From WRDF01 sp031552235 (GTDB lineage: Bacteria > Bacteroidota > Bacteroidia > Bacteroidales > Rikenellaceae): a stretch of DNA of 64,000 nt. The stretch covers positions 62,001 to 126,000 of the forward strand of contig JAVBMR010000002.1 in the NCBI GenBank assembly GCA_031552235.1, written 5' to 3'. The position numbers and the translations under genes are program-made. Shown one piece after another: positions 34,591 to 42,596 of the stretch. The notes below the pieces were generated by a model that had not been told where the DNA came from, did not search any database, and saw only the letters and a program-made list of their open reading frames with translations. The first letter of the stretch is position 1; every line of letters begins with the position of its first letter.

Positions 34591-35164
34591 CAATACCGAG
34601 ACCCACCCTTTGCCGCCCTTCCTGCCCGAGGGGGCGCGGCTGCTTATGCTTGGGAGCTTTCCTCCGCCGCGGGCGAGGTGGTCGATGGAGTTCTTCTATC
34701 CCAACCTGCAGAACGATATGTGGCGTATTTTCGGACTGGTATTTTTTGGGGACAAGGACCATTTCGTGGTTCCGGGAGGCAAGTTGTTCGACAAAGACCG
34801 GATCGCGGGGTTCCTGACTGAAAAAGGCATCGCACTGAGCGATACGGCGCATTCGGTCGTCCGTCACAAAGGGAACGCTTCGGATAAGTTCCTCGAAATA
34901 GCCGAACAGGCCGATATCGCGGGGATGCTGGCTCGAATTCCCGGCTGCCGCACGATTGTGACCACCGGCGACAAGGCCGCCCAGACGCTCGCAGAAATAA
35001 CATCTTCGGCGCAGCCCAAGGTCGGGCAATACGAAGAGTTCGAGTACGGCGGCCGCACCCTGCGCCACTACCGTATGCCGTCGTCATCGAGGGCCTACCC
35101 GAAGCCGATTGCCGAAAAGGCCGAAATCTATGCCGCAATGCTGCGTGAGGCAGGGATTTTGTGA
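34577..35164 (+). CDS. uracil-DNA glycosylase-superfamily protein
   Basis: A 195-aa protein of the UDG superfamily (PF03167-like). The first motif reads LLMLGSFPPPRARWSMEFFYPNLQNDMW (about 22-50), in the place of the usual GxxPG water-activating loop. Next is IPGCRTIVTTGDKAAQTLAE (about 120-140), and the DNA-intercalation motif is MPSSSRAYPKPIAEKAEIY (about 167-185), comparable to the HPS/NPS loop of Mug and family-4 enzymes. Likely role: removal of uracil or another damaged base. The motif 1 substitution makes substrate specificity uncertain. It starts inside the preceding gene's stop region. Confidence 0.72.
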   Translation: MTQVDNTETHPLPPFLPEGARLLMLGSFPPPRARWSMEFFYPNLQNDMWRIFGLVFFGDKDHFVVPGGKLFDKDRIAGFLTEKGIALSDTAHSVVRHKGNASDKFLEIAEQADIAGMLARIPGCRTIVTTGDKAAQTLAEITSSAQPKVGQYEEFEYGGRTLRHYRMPSSSRAYPKPIAEKAEIYAAMLREAGIL

Positions 35165-35229
35165 AATTATATGAACATAATTGTCTTTATTGCAACAGGC
35201 GGTAAACCCTGCGGCGCCGCAGGGTGTTA

Positions 35230-35259
35230 TTGCATATAACCTTAAAATATTTACCTTTG
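35230..35259 (+). promoter_or_regulatory. rnr promoter
   Basis: -33 aTTG (TTG at 35230-35232), 19-base spacer, -7 TACCTTTG (35252-35259), 25 bases before the start codon. Confidence 0.7.
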
Positions 35260-35284
35260 ATACTGCATTCAGCAAAATTAAGAT

Positions 35285-37573
35285 ATGGCAAAGAAGAAAA
35301 TAAATAAAGATAAAGATATGGGCGCTGTGCGCAGGCACGGCAAGGCGATGGACCGCAGTGCGGCGATAGCCGAGCTTTTCAAACTGTTCCCCACAAGGCG
35401 GTATACCGTCAAGGGCCTCGCCGCGGCGAGCGGAGGGGCCGACAGCGAGGGACGCAGTTCCACCGCCCGGATCGTGGAGGAAATGCTCGCGCAGGGGGCG
35501 ATACAGTCGGTCGGCTCGGGCAAATACCGCCTGACGCCGACAGAGCGCAAGGCGATGGAAGGTGTGGTCGATATGCTTGCGAGCGGATCGGCATACATAA
35601 AGGCCGAGGGCCAGCAGAAGGACATATTCATCCACGCCCGCAACGCGGGGCACGCCATGAACGGCGACCGGGTGAAGTTCATAATCAACCGTGTGGGCAA
35701 GGGTGGTGCGCCCGAGGGCGAGATAGTCGAGATAATCGAGCGCAGCAATAAGAACTACGTTGGGGTCATCGAGATAGAGGAAGGCAAAAGCTACGGTTTC
35801 GTGAAGGTCGATTCGCGCAAGGTGCCGATGGATATCTTCGTGCATCTCAAAGAGGGCCAGAAGGTTAAAGATAACGAAAAGGTGCTGGTCAAGGTACTCG
35901 ACTGGGCCGAGGGAAGCAAAAGCCCGGTGGGGGAGATAGTAGACGTGTTCGGGATGTCGGGCGACAATAACGCCGAGATGCACGCCATCCTCGCCGAGTA
36001 CGACCTGCCCTATATGTTCGACCCGTCGGTCGAGGACGCGGCCAACGCCATCCCCGGCGAGATCACGAAGCAGGATTACGCCGAGCGCCGCGATATGCGC
36101 TCGGTGACGACTTTTACCATCGACCCGGCCGACGCCAAGGACTTCGACGACGCTCTCTCGATCCGCAAACTCTCGAACGGTCTGTGGGAGATCGGCGTGC
36201 ATATCGCCGACGTTACACATTACGTGCAGCCCGGGACAATCGTCGACGTCGAAGGCGAGGACCGCGCCACATCGGTCTACCTCGTAGACCGCACCGTGCC
36301 GATGCTTCCCGAGAGGCTTTCGAACGAGCTGTGTTCGCTGCGCCCCAACGAGGAAAAACTCACTTTCTCGGCGGTCTTCGAAATGGACGACGAGGCTAAC
36401 ATACAACAGCAATGGCTGGGCCGCACCGTGACGCTTTCCGACCGCAGGTTCACCTACGAGGAAGCTCAGAAAATAATCGAGGGCGAGGACGGCGATTTCA
36501 AGGAAGAGATACTCACGCTCAACCGCCTGGCGCAGACCATGCGTGCCGAGAGGTTCAAGAACGGGGCCATCACGTTCGAGCGCGAGGAGGCCAAATTCAA
36601 CCTCGACGAGAACGGGAAGCCGTTGGGCGTGTACTTCAAGGTGATGAAAGAATCGAACCAGCTTATCGAGGAGTTCATGCTGCTGGCCAACAAGAAAGTG
36701 GCGGAGTTTGTGGGCAAGAAGCGGGGCCCCGAGGCAAATGCCGACCGTACGTTCGTCTACCGCGTACACGACGATCCCGATCCCACGAAGCTGGCTAATT
36801 TCAAGAGTTTCATCCTGCGCTTCGGCTATGACTTCAAGGCCGAGGGCGGCAAGCAGATCGCCAAAGAGATGAACCGCCTGATGGCCAAGATACATGGCAA
36901 AAGCGAAGAGAACGTGGTGTCGACCCTCGCCATACGGACGATGGCCAAGGCGTTTTACTCCACTGACAACATAGGCCATTACGGCCTCGCGTTCAAATAC
37001 TACACGCACTTCACCTCGCCCATCCGCCGCTATCCGGACATGATGGTGCACCGCCTGCTGGCCAATTACCTTGGAGGCGGCAAGTCGCCGGACAAGACAA
37101 CCTACGAGGCGAAATGCGAGCACTCGTCCGAAATGGAGGTGCGCGCCGCCGAAGCCGAACGCGCTTCGGTAAAGTACAAGATGGTCGAATTCATGCTCGA
37201 CCGGATCGGGCAGGAGTTCGACGGGCATATCTCGGGGATCACGGAGTGGGGTATATATGTCGAGCTGGACGAGACACATATCGAAGGCATGGCCTCGATG
37301 AGGGATATGCAGGACGATATCTACACGTTCAACGAGAAGGACTACGCCGCCGTCGGACACAGAAACGGCAGACGCTTCACGCTGGGCGACGCCGTGCGCA
37401 TAAAGGTGCTGCGGGCCGATCTCGCACGCAAGCAGCTGGACTTCACGATCACGGCCTCGATGGACTTTAAAACCGGCATGGTCGTGCCTGTCGAGCTTCC
37501 GACCCTGTCGGAATACCGAGCCGAGTACCGCAACGCCGATGCCCGCCGCAAAAGCAAAAAAGGCAGGCGGTAG
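35285..37573 (+). CDS. rnr: ribonuclease R
   Basis: A processive 3'-5' exoribonuclease of 762 aa (E. coli RNase R is 813). An N-terminal winged-helix-like region (about 20-80, FKLFPTRRYTVKGLAAASGG) precedes two cold-shock OB folds (about 85-240). The RNB catalytic domain (about 270-600) has FTIDPADAKDFDDALSI with its metal-binding aspartates, IGVHIADVTHYVQPG, SVYLVDRTVPMLPERLSNELCSL and HYGLAFKYYTHFTSPIRRYPDMMVHRLL. An S1 domain (about 645-735, FDGHISGITEWGIYVELDET) and a short basic tail follow. It degrades structured RNA and takes part in rRNA quality control. It has its own consensus promoter. Downstream is a GC-rich intergenic repeat. Confidence 0.96.
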   Translation: MAKKKINKDKDMGAVRRHGKAMDRSAAIAELFKLFPTRRYTVKGLAAASGGADSEGRSSTARIVEEMLAQGAIQSVGSGKYRLTPTERKAMEGVVDMLASGSAYIKAEGQQKDIFIHARNAGHAMNGDRVKFIINRVGKGGAPEGEIVEIIERSNKNYVGVIEIEEGKSYGFVKVDSRKVPMDIFVHLKEGQKVKDNEKVLVKVLDWAEGSKSPVGEIVDVFGMSGDNNAEMHAILAEYDLPYMFDPSVEDAANAIPGEITKQDYAERRDMRSVTTFTIDPADAKDFDDALSIRKLSNGLWEIGVHIADVTHYVQPGTIVDVEGEDRATSVYLVDRTVPMLPERLSNELCSLRPNEEKLTFSAVFEMDDEANIQQQWLGRTVTLSDRRFTYEEAQKIIEGEDGDFKEEILTLNRLAQTMRAERFKNGAITFEREEAKFNLDENGKPLGVYFKVMKESNQLIEEFMLLANKKVAEFVGKKRGPEANADRTFVYRVHDDPDPTKLANFKSFILRFGYDFKAEGGKQIAKEMNRLMAKIHGKSEENVVSTLAIRTMAKAFYSTDNIGHYGLAFKYYTHFTSPIRRYPDMMVHRLLANYLGGGKSPDKTTYEAKCEHSSEMEVRAAEAERASVKYKMVEFMLDRIGQEFDGHISGITEWGIYVELDETHIEGMASMRDMQDDIYTFNEKDYAAVGHRNGRRFTLGDAVRIKVLRADLARKQLDFTITASMDFKTGMVVPVELPTLSEYRAEYRNADARRKSKKGRR

Positions 37574-37626
37574 AAGTAGCAGAAGTTATATTAGGTAATG
37601 CGCCTGATAGTAATAATATCTTTCGT

Positions 37627-37779
37627 TGCATAGAGTCTGCCGCCGGCGGTGGGCGCGAACGAGCCAACGGCGAATAAAGCAGCCCGCCGCGTGGGGCGGC
37701 GGCGGACTGCCGGTTTCGCTACCACTCAACCGCCTGCCGGATAACGAAGTGCGGCTCGCGTTGCTCGCCGCCAAATGAT
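37627..37779. repeat. GC-rich modular intergenic repeat, family B copy 1
   Basis: It contains CCGCCGGCGGTGGGCGCGA, GAGCCAACGGCGAAT, AAGCAGCCCGCC and GTGGGGCGGCGGC in order, the same modules as 38935-39045, and ends in a module (ATAACGAAG..GCTCGCCGC) shared with 40608-40898. Short open frames inside it are by-products of the base composition. Confidence 0.75.
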
Positions 37780-37837
37780 AGCCAAAGTACACAAGGGTAG
37801 TGATAAGCATAAATGTTTAAATAATATCAATGCATTC

Positions 37838-38908
37838 ATGAAACCGTATGTCATTTTTATCCTGTTCCTTATGTCGGCAATGTCCGTGAACGGACAGTTT
37901 GTCTATCACGACGTTTCCGCGTTTCCGCTGCTTGGCAAAGCCACCGCGCAAACGGAAACGCTCTACGAACGCCTGCCCGATACGCTGAAAGGAAAAGTAA
38001 GGGAGCCGGTCTGGAGGTTGGGGAGGAACAGCACCGGCCTCGCGGTACGCTTCCGCACCAACAGCACGGCGATAGGGGTTAAATGGGCTGTGTTATACAA
38101 CAACCACTCAAGCCATATTACCGACGTGAATACCAAAGGGTTGGACCTCTATTGCCTGGTCGACGGGAAATGGAGGTTCGTCAACGCGGCTATTCCCAAA
38201 GGCCAGGAGAACGAGGCGCGGATCATTGCCGGGATGAAGCCGGAGATGCGTGAGTATATGCTTTATCTTTCCCTTTCCGATTGCGTCACGTCGCTTGAAA
38301 TAGGGATAGACTCCACGTCCGGGATCTCGCACCCACATGTGGATCTCCCATCCCGTAAGAATCCGGTGGTGTGTTACGGGACGAGTATCCAGCAGGGGAT
38401 AAGCGCGAGCCGCCCGGGGATGGCCCATGTGAGTATCCTGTCGCGCCGGTTTAACCGGGAATTCATTAATCTTGCATTCAGCGGAAACGCCAAACTGGAC
38501 TACGAAATAGCGGAGGTAATGGCCGGAGTGGAAGACCCCGGGCTTTTCATACTCGACTTCGTTCCCAACGCTTCGGTCACTGAAATAAGGGAAAAGACGG
38601 AACGCTTCTATTCCATCATACGGAATAAACACCCGAACACCCCGATCATTTTTGTCGAAGACCCCATATTTCCAACGACTTTGTTCAATCAGGCTATAGC
38701 GCTGGAAGTCAAGAATAAGAATGCCGCTATCAACGAGGTTTTTAAAGCCATAAGGAAAAAAGACCGGAATGTGGCGCTGGTGTCTTCCGAAAAAATGATC
38801 GGCAGCGACGGTGAGGCTACCGTAGACGGTATACACTTCTCCGATCTGGGGACTATGCGCTACGCCGACCTGCTTACTCCGGTCATTGCAAAGTATTTGC
38901 GCCGATAA
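37838..38908 (+). CDS. secreted SGNH/GDSL-family hydrolase
   Basis: A 356-aa secreted esterase-like protein. Signal peptide to about residue 19 (MKPYVIFILFLMSAMSVNG). The N-terminal jelly-roll domain (about 25-165) contains the GLDLY signature (GxDLY family) and RFRTNSTAIGVKWAV. The SGNH domain follows: block I VVCYGTSIQQGISASRPG with nucleophile Ser near 183, block II NLAFSGNAKLD, block III ILDFVPNAS, and the Asp/His pair in VDGIHFSDLG near 330-333. Family members remove acyl groups from polysaccharides, which is plausible here, but the substrate is not visible. The start at 37838 is chosen for the signal peptide. Confidence 0.87.
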   Translation: MKPYVIFILFLMSAMSVNGQFVYHDVSAFPLLGKATAQTETLYERLPDTLKGKVREPVWRLGRNSTGLAVRFRTNSTAIGVKWAVLYNNHSSHITDVNTKGLDLYCLVDGKWRFVNAAIPKGQENEARIIAGMKPEMREYMLYLSLSDCVTSLEIGIDSTSGISHPHVDLPSRKNPVVCYGTSIQQGISASRPGMAHVSILSRRFNREFINLAFSGNAKLDYEIAEVMAGVEDPGLFILDFVPNASVTEIREKTERFYSIIRNKHPNTPIIFVEDPIFPTTLFNQAIALEVKNKNAAINEVFKAIRKKDRNVALVSSEKMIGSDGEATVDGIHFSDLGTMRYADLLTPVIAKYLRR

Positions 38909-38934
38909 AAAATGTATATCCGTAAAAATATCCC

Positions 38935-39045
38935 TTTGCGGTCTGTCGCCGGCGGTGGGCGCGAGTGAGCCAACGGCGAATGAAGCAGCCCGCCATGTGG
39001 GGCGGCGGCAGGCTGCCGGTGTCGCTCCTGCGACACCGATTTTAA
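38935..39045. repeat. GC-rich modular intergenic repeat, family B copy 2
   Basis: Nearly identical to the first half of 37627-37779, same orientation: TCGCCGGCGGTGGGCGCGAG, TGAGCCAACGGCGAATGAAG, CAGCCCGCCATGTGGGGCGG. It ends in a small CGGTGTCGC/GCGACACCG hairpin. The rest of the 313-base gap 38909-39221 contains only the miaB terminator. Confidence 0.75.
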
Positions 39046-39157
39046 TAGCATAATTTTGTTATGTTATATTCAATTGTAGTGGTATTCCCCTTTGGAGATG
39101 TCCGGAAATTTGTACTCAGTCGATAGGACGGATGAAAGAGCGGGTGTTGAAATAACT

Positions 39158-39183
39158 CAAGCCCGGCTGTAAAGCCGGGCTTG
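39158..39183. terminator. terminator hairpin between the SGNH and miaB genes
   Basis: A perfect 11-bp stem (CAAGCCCGGCT / AGCCGGGCTTG) with a 4-base loop, placed between converging genes. Confidence 0.75.
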
Positions 39184-39221
39184 GTGTTTGTGGTGGCCTG
39201 TATTTTATTCGGCCGCCAGAG

Positions 39222-40565
39222 TCATACAGACCGCCCCATCAGCGTGGCGGACGAACAGCCGGTTATCTCGACGGTCAGGTAATCGCCCGGCGCGTATGTG
39301 CCGCGGTCGAACACGACCACTTTGTTCTGTCCCGTGCGTCCGAAAAGCTGGTCGCCGCGGCGCTTAGATTCGCCCTCGGCAAGAACCTCGAATCTTTTGC
39401 CGACATCGCGCCGGTTGCTCTCCAGCGACAGTTTGTTCTGCAAGGCTATTATCTCGTTGAGGCGCTGGGTCTTAATGTCTTCCGTGATGTCGTCGTCCAT
39501 GGTCCGCTGGGCCTGGGTGTCGGGGCGCTCGGAATATTTGAACATAAAGGCGAAGTCGTAACCCACCTCGCGCATCAGCGAAAGGGTGTCGGCATGGTCT
39601 TCCGGGGTTTCGCCGCAGAAGCCGGCTATAAGGTCGGTCGTGATGGCGCAGTCGGGCATGCGGCGCTTTATGGCTGCCACGCGTTCGAGGTACCACTCCC
39701 GGGTGTATTTTCGGTTCATGCGTTCCAGCATGCGGGTGCTTCCGCTCTGCGCCGGGAGATGTATGTGTTTGCAGATATTTGGTGTCGAGGCCATAACCTC
39801 GATCACGCGGTCGCTTATATCTTTTGGGTGCGGTGTGGCGAAGCGGACACGGAGCGCCGGGTCGATCGCGGCCACCATTTCGAGAAGGTCGGCGAACCCG
39901 GCGTCTTCCCACGAATAGGAATTCACGTTCTGCCCCAATAGCGTCACCTCGCGATAGCCGGCGTCAAAAAGTTCCCTCGCTTCCCTCACTATGGTTTGCG
40001 GGTCGCGGCTGCGCTCACGCCCGCGGGTGTAGGGGACCACGCAGTAGGTGCAGAAATTGTTGCACCCGCGCATGATGGCGATGAAGGCGCTCACGCCGTT
40101 TTTGTCGAGGCGCACGGGCGATATCTCGGCATAGGTCTCCTCGGTCGAGAGCAGGGTGTTGACGCTGCGCGAGCCACCGGCGGCATCTTTCGCCAGCCTC
40201 GGCAGGTCGCGGTACGAGTCCGGCCCGGCCACGATATCCACTATTCGCTCCTTCTCCATAAGGTCTTCGCGCAGGCGCTCGGCCATGCATCCGATGACCC
40301 CGATGAGCAGTCCGGGTTTTGTTTTTTTGTAGCGCTTGAGGTCTTTCAGGCGCGTCCAGACACGCTGCTCGGCGTTGTCGCGGATCGAGCAGGTGTTGAC
40401 CAGTATGATGTCGGCGGAAGCGATGTCGTCGGTGTAGACATATCCGTCGGCCTGCATCAGCGAAACCACGATCTCGCTGTCGCCGGCGTTCATCTGGCAT
40501 CCGTCTGTTTCGATGTATAGTTTGCGGCCCTCGCCCGTGGCAGGCCGCAGGTTGTTCAGTTCCAT
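39222..40565 (-). CDS. miaB: tRNA-2-methylthio-N6-dimethylallyladenosine synthase MiaB
   Basis: A radical-SAM methylthiotransferase acting on i6A37 of tRNAs that read UNN codons; 447 aa, normal length. The N-terminal UPF0004 domain carries three cluster cysteines (ETDGCQMNAGDSE, VNTCSIRDNAEQ, GVIGCMAERL). The radical-SAM domain has the CxxxCxxC in RGCNNFCTYCVVPYTRGRERSR (about 166-187). The C-terminal TRAM domain (about 380-445) includes RRGDQLFGRTGQNKVVVFD. MiaB rather than RimO or MtaB is favoured by the YTRGRERSR and GCQMN wording. It is monocistronic, facing away from metK. Confidence 0.93.
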   Translation of the reverse strand: MELNNLRPATGEGRKLYIETDGCQMNAGDSEIVVSLMQADGYVYTDDIASADIILVNTCSIRDNAEQRVWTRLKDLKRYKKTKPGLLIGVIGCMAERLREDLMEKERIVDIVAGPDSYRDLPRLAKDAAGGSRSVNTLLSTEETYAEISPVRLDKNGVSAFIAIMRGCNNFCTYCVVPYTRGRERSRDPQTIVREARELFDAGYREVTLLGQNVNSYSWEDAGFADLLEMVAAIDPALRVRFATPHPKDISDRVIEVMASTPNICKHIHLPAQSGSTRMLERMNRKYTREWYLERVAAIKRRMPDCAITTDLIAGFCGETPEDHADTLSLMREVGYDFAFMFKYSERPDTQAQRTMDDDITEDIKTQRLNEIIALQNKLSLESNRRDVGKRFEVLAEGESKRRGDQLFGRTGQNKVVVFDRGTYAPGDYLTVEITGCSSATLMGRSV

Positions 40566-40607
40566 GCCGCGAAGTTATTGCATTTTGGCGTGAAGACAAA
40601 AAAATGA

Positions 40608-40898
40608 ATTGTTTATCTGCAATAATGCTTCGTTATGCGGCGAGCGGAGCGAGCCGCACAGGCCGCGCGTGGAGCGCGGCCTCATGGCCAGTGTGTTGGG
40701 AGGCTTGCCAACGGCAAGCCTTGCAGCCTGCCGCCGCCCCATGCGGTTGGCTGCTTTACTCGCCTGCGGCTCGACGCATCCAATCGCCGGCAGCTGGCAC
40801 CCCGATAGAGCGGGAGCGTCGATGCGCTCCCGAAACTCCGTGCTGCGAAACTATGTCCGCCGCTGGCGGTAGACCTCAGGGGGTATTTTGCGGATAAC
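40608..40898. repeat. long modular intergenic repeat, family B' copy 1 (inverted)
   Basis: About 290 bases, the reverse-complement counterpart of 55019-55281. Shared blocks include GGCCGCGCGTGGAGCGCGG, CCTCATGGCCAGTGTGT, CTTGCCAA, GCAGCCTGCCG, CGATAGAGCGGGA and CTGCGAAACTA. It contains an internal palindrome (CCGCGC..GCGCGG) and remnant-like frames, also found in the other copy. It fills most of the 534-base gap 40566-41099; the remainder is the metK promoter and riboswitch. Confidence 0.8.
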
Positions 40899-40946
40899 GA
40901 CAAAAAAATAATCCGGCATAATATGCGATCCTTGCGAAAAATACGT

Positions 40947-40954
40947 TATCTTTG
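40947..40954 (+). promoter_or_regulatory. -7 element of metK
   Basis: TATCTTTG, with a TATG 21 bases upstream as a one-mismatch -33. Transcription would begin just before the riboswitch fold. Confidence 0.55.
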
Positions 40955-40969
40955 TGCCGCCTTAACTGG

Positions 40970-41024
40970 CAATGTGGAAAGATTTGGTTGATTGCTACCA
41001 CGTAAAAAAATTGCTAAAACAGCA
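40970..41024 (+). ncRNA. SAM-II-type riboswitch in the metK leader
   Basis: The leader matches the compact SAM-II pseudoknot: P1 GTGG (40974-40977) with CCAC (40998-41001); the first loop carries GATTT (40981-40985); then ATTGC (40991-40995); the 3' loop is A-rich and ends GCTAAA (41013-41018). The pseudoknot stem can form between GTTG (40987-40990) and CAGC (41020-41023). GATTT, TTGC and GCTAAA in this order and spacing are the conserved SAM-contacting positions of the class. Binding of S-adenosylmethionine would repress metK, 76 bases downstream. No cofold or covariance search was possible. Confidence 0.8.
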
Positions 41025-41099
41025 TTCTTTTTTCACTTAGCTTTTTTATTCCCAACCGCCTTTCCGTTTTAAAAAGTTTAATTATTAAAAATTTTTAAA

Positions 41100-42359
41100 A
41101 TGGGATTCTTATTTACATCGGAATCGGTGTCGGAAGGACACCCCGATAAAGTTTCAGACCAGATTTCAGACGCCGTCCTCGACGAATTCCTGCGCCGCGA
41201 CCCCGAGTCGAAGGTGGCGTGCGAAACGTTGTGTACCACAGGTCTTGTGGTCGTGGCAGGCGAGGTGCGCTCGAACGCCTATGTCGACATACAGTCGGCC
41301 GTGCGCCGGGTTATCGGCAGAATAGGCTACACCAAGAGCGAATACAAGTTCGACGCCGAATCGTGCGGCGTGCTGTCGGCGATCCACGAGCAGTCGGCGG
41401 ACATTAACCAGGGTGTCGTGCGCCAAAAAGCCGCCGACCAGGGTGCGGGCGACCAGGGCATAATGTTCGGGTACGCCTGCAACGAAACGCGCGAGTACAT
41501 GCCCGCGACGCTGATCCTCTCGCACGTTATCCTCAAGGAGCTTGCCGACATCCGCCGCGAGGGCAAGGTTATGACCTACCTGCGCCCCGACTCGAAAAGC
41601 CAGGTGACGATGGAGTACGGCGACAACGGATGCCCGTCGCGCGTGCATACCATTGTGGTTTCGACCCAGCACGACGACTTCGACACCGAGGCCGCGATGG
41701 GCAAAAAAATTAAGGACGACGTGCGCAATATCCTGATTCCGCGCGTAAAGGCCCGCCTCGAAAGGGCCAACGACAAACTTGCAGGACTGATCGGCGATGA
41801 CTATATCCTGCATGTGAACCCAACGGGCAAGTTCGTTATCGGCGGCCCGCACGGCGACACGGGGCTTACGGGCCGCAAGATAATCGTGGACACCTACGGG
41901 GGTCGCGGTGCGCACGGCGGCGGGGCCTTCTCGGGCAAGGACAGCTCGAAAGTCGACCGCAGCGCCGCATACGCCGCACGCCATATTGCGAAGAACATGG
42001 TGGCCGCAGGAATAGCCGACCAAGTTCTGGTGCAGCTGTCTTATGCCATCGGCATCGCCGAGCCGCTCAGCATATATGTCGACACATACGGGACTTCGCA
42101 CCTTAAAATAAGCGACGGGCAGATAGCCGCCAGGATCGGCAAAATGTTCGACCTGCGCCCGGCGAAGATCGTCGCGAGGTTTGGGCTGAAGAACCCGATT
42201 TTCGAGGCCACGGCGTCTTACGGCCACTTCGGTAATCGTCCGTTCACACGCAAAGAAACGTTCTTCGTGCGCGGTAAAGAGGTGCAGAAAGAAGTCGAGT
42301 TCTTCGGCTGGGAAAAACTCGACGAAGTGGAAAGGCTGAAAAAAGCGTTCAAATTATAG
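41100..42359 (+). CDS. metK: S-adenosylmethionine synthase
   Basis: Makes S-adenosylmethionine from methionine and ATP; 419 aa versus 384 in E. coli. Seen in order: SVSEGHPDKVSDQISDAVLDEF (ATP and Mg site, about 8-29), the DQGAGDQGIMFGYACNETREYMPA signature hexapeptide region (about 115-138), KFVIGGPHGDTGLTGRKIIVDTYGGRGAHGGGAFSGKDSSKVDRSAAYAAR (phosphate and K-binding, about 244-294), and a C-terminal domain ending RLKKAFKL. The start is the ATG at 41100 after an A/T-rich leader. It is controlled by the SAM-II-type element upstream and ended by the hairpin at 42403, so it is a single-gene feedback unit. Confidence 0.97.
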   Translation: MGFLFTSESVSEGHPDKVSDQISDAVLDEFLRRDPESKVACETLCTTGLVVVAGEVRSNAYVDIQSAVRRVIGRIGYTKSEYKFDAESCGVLSAIHEQSADINQGVVRQKAADQGAGDQGIMFGYACNETREYMPATLILSHVILKELADIRREGKVMTYLRPDSKSQVTMEYGDNGCPSRVHTIVVSTQHDDFDTEAAMGKKIKDDVRNILIPRVKARLERANDKLAGLIGDDYILHVNPTGKFVIGGPHGDTGLTGRKIIVDTYGGRGAHGGGAFSGKDSSKVDRSAAYAARHIAKNMVAAGIADQVLVQLSYAIGIAEPLSIYVDTYGTSHLKISDGQIAARIGKMFDLRPAKIVARFGLKNPIFEATASYGHFGNRPFTRKETFFVRGKEVQKEVEFFGWEKLDEVERLKKAFKL

Positions 42360-42402
42360 GCAACGACCCATGCGGCTTCGAGCTGTCGGTATAAATTCAG
42401 GC

Positions 42403-42434
42403 TCGGGCCTCGCGTATGCGGGGCCCGATTCTTG
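42403..42434 (+). terminator. metK terminator
   Basis: An 11-bp stem TCGGGCCTCGC / GCGGGGCCCGA (one G-U), GTAT loop, followed by TTCTTGTG, 43 bases after the stop. Confidence 0.75.
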
Positions 42435-42596
42435 TGTGTGGGAGTTTCGTGGAAAATTACAAAACAGCATGGGCGCATACGCAATATATTTAACCCGGTG
42501 CCGTTCTTTAATATCATTTTAATTCTTCTAACTAATCGCCGATGCACAAATTCGACCTTTTTGTTTTTTAACTATTAAACACAAATTAGTAAGACT

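Noticed and set aside
35084..37360. 758-codon minus-strand open frame opposite rnr
   Set aside because: It lies antisense to the clearly coding RNase R gene; its residues show no family motifs and the frame is open because of GC-rich codon bias on the true strand.
40604..40897. Small open frames inside the family B' repeats (also around 55014-55404)
   Set aside because: Similar frames recur in each copy because the DNA repeats, on both strands; no promoter or start context suggests a protein.
41166..42227. 353-codon minus-strand frame opposite metK
   Set aside because: Shadow frame of a strongly conserved gene.
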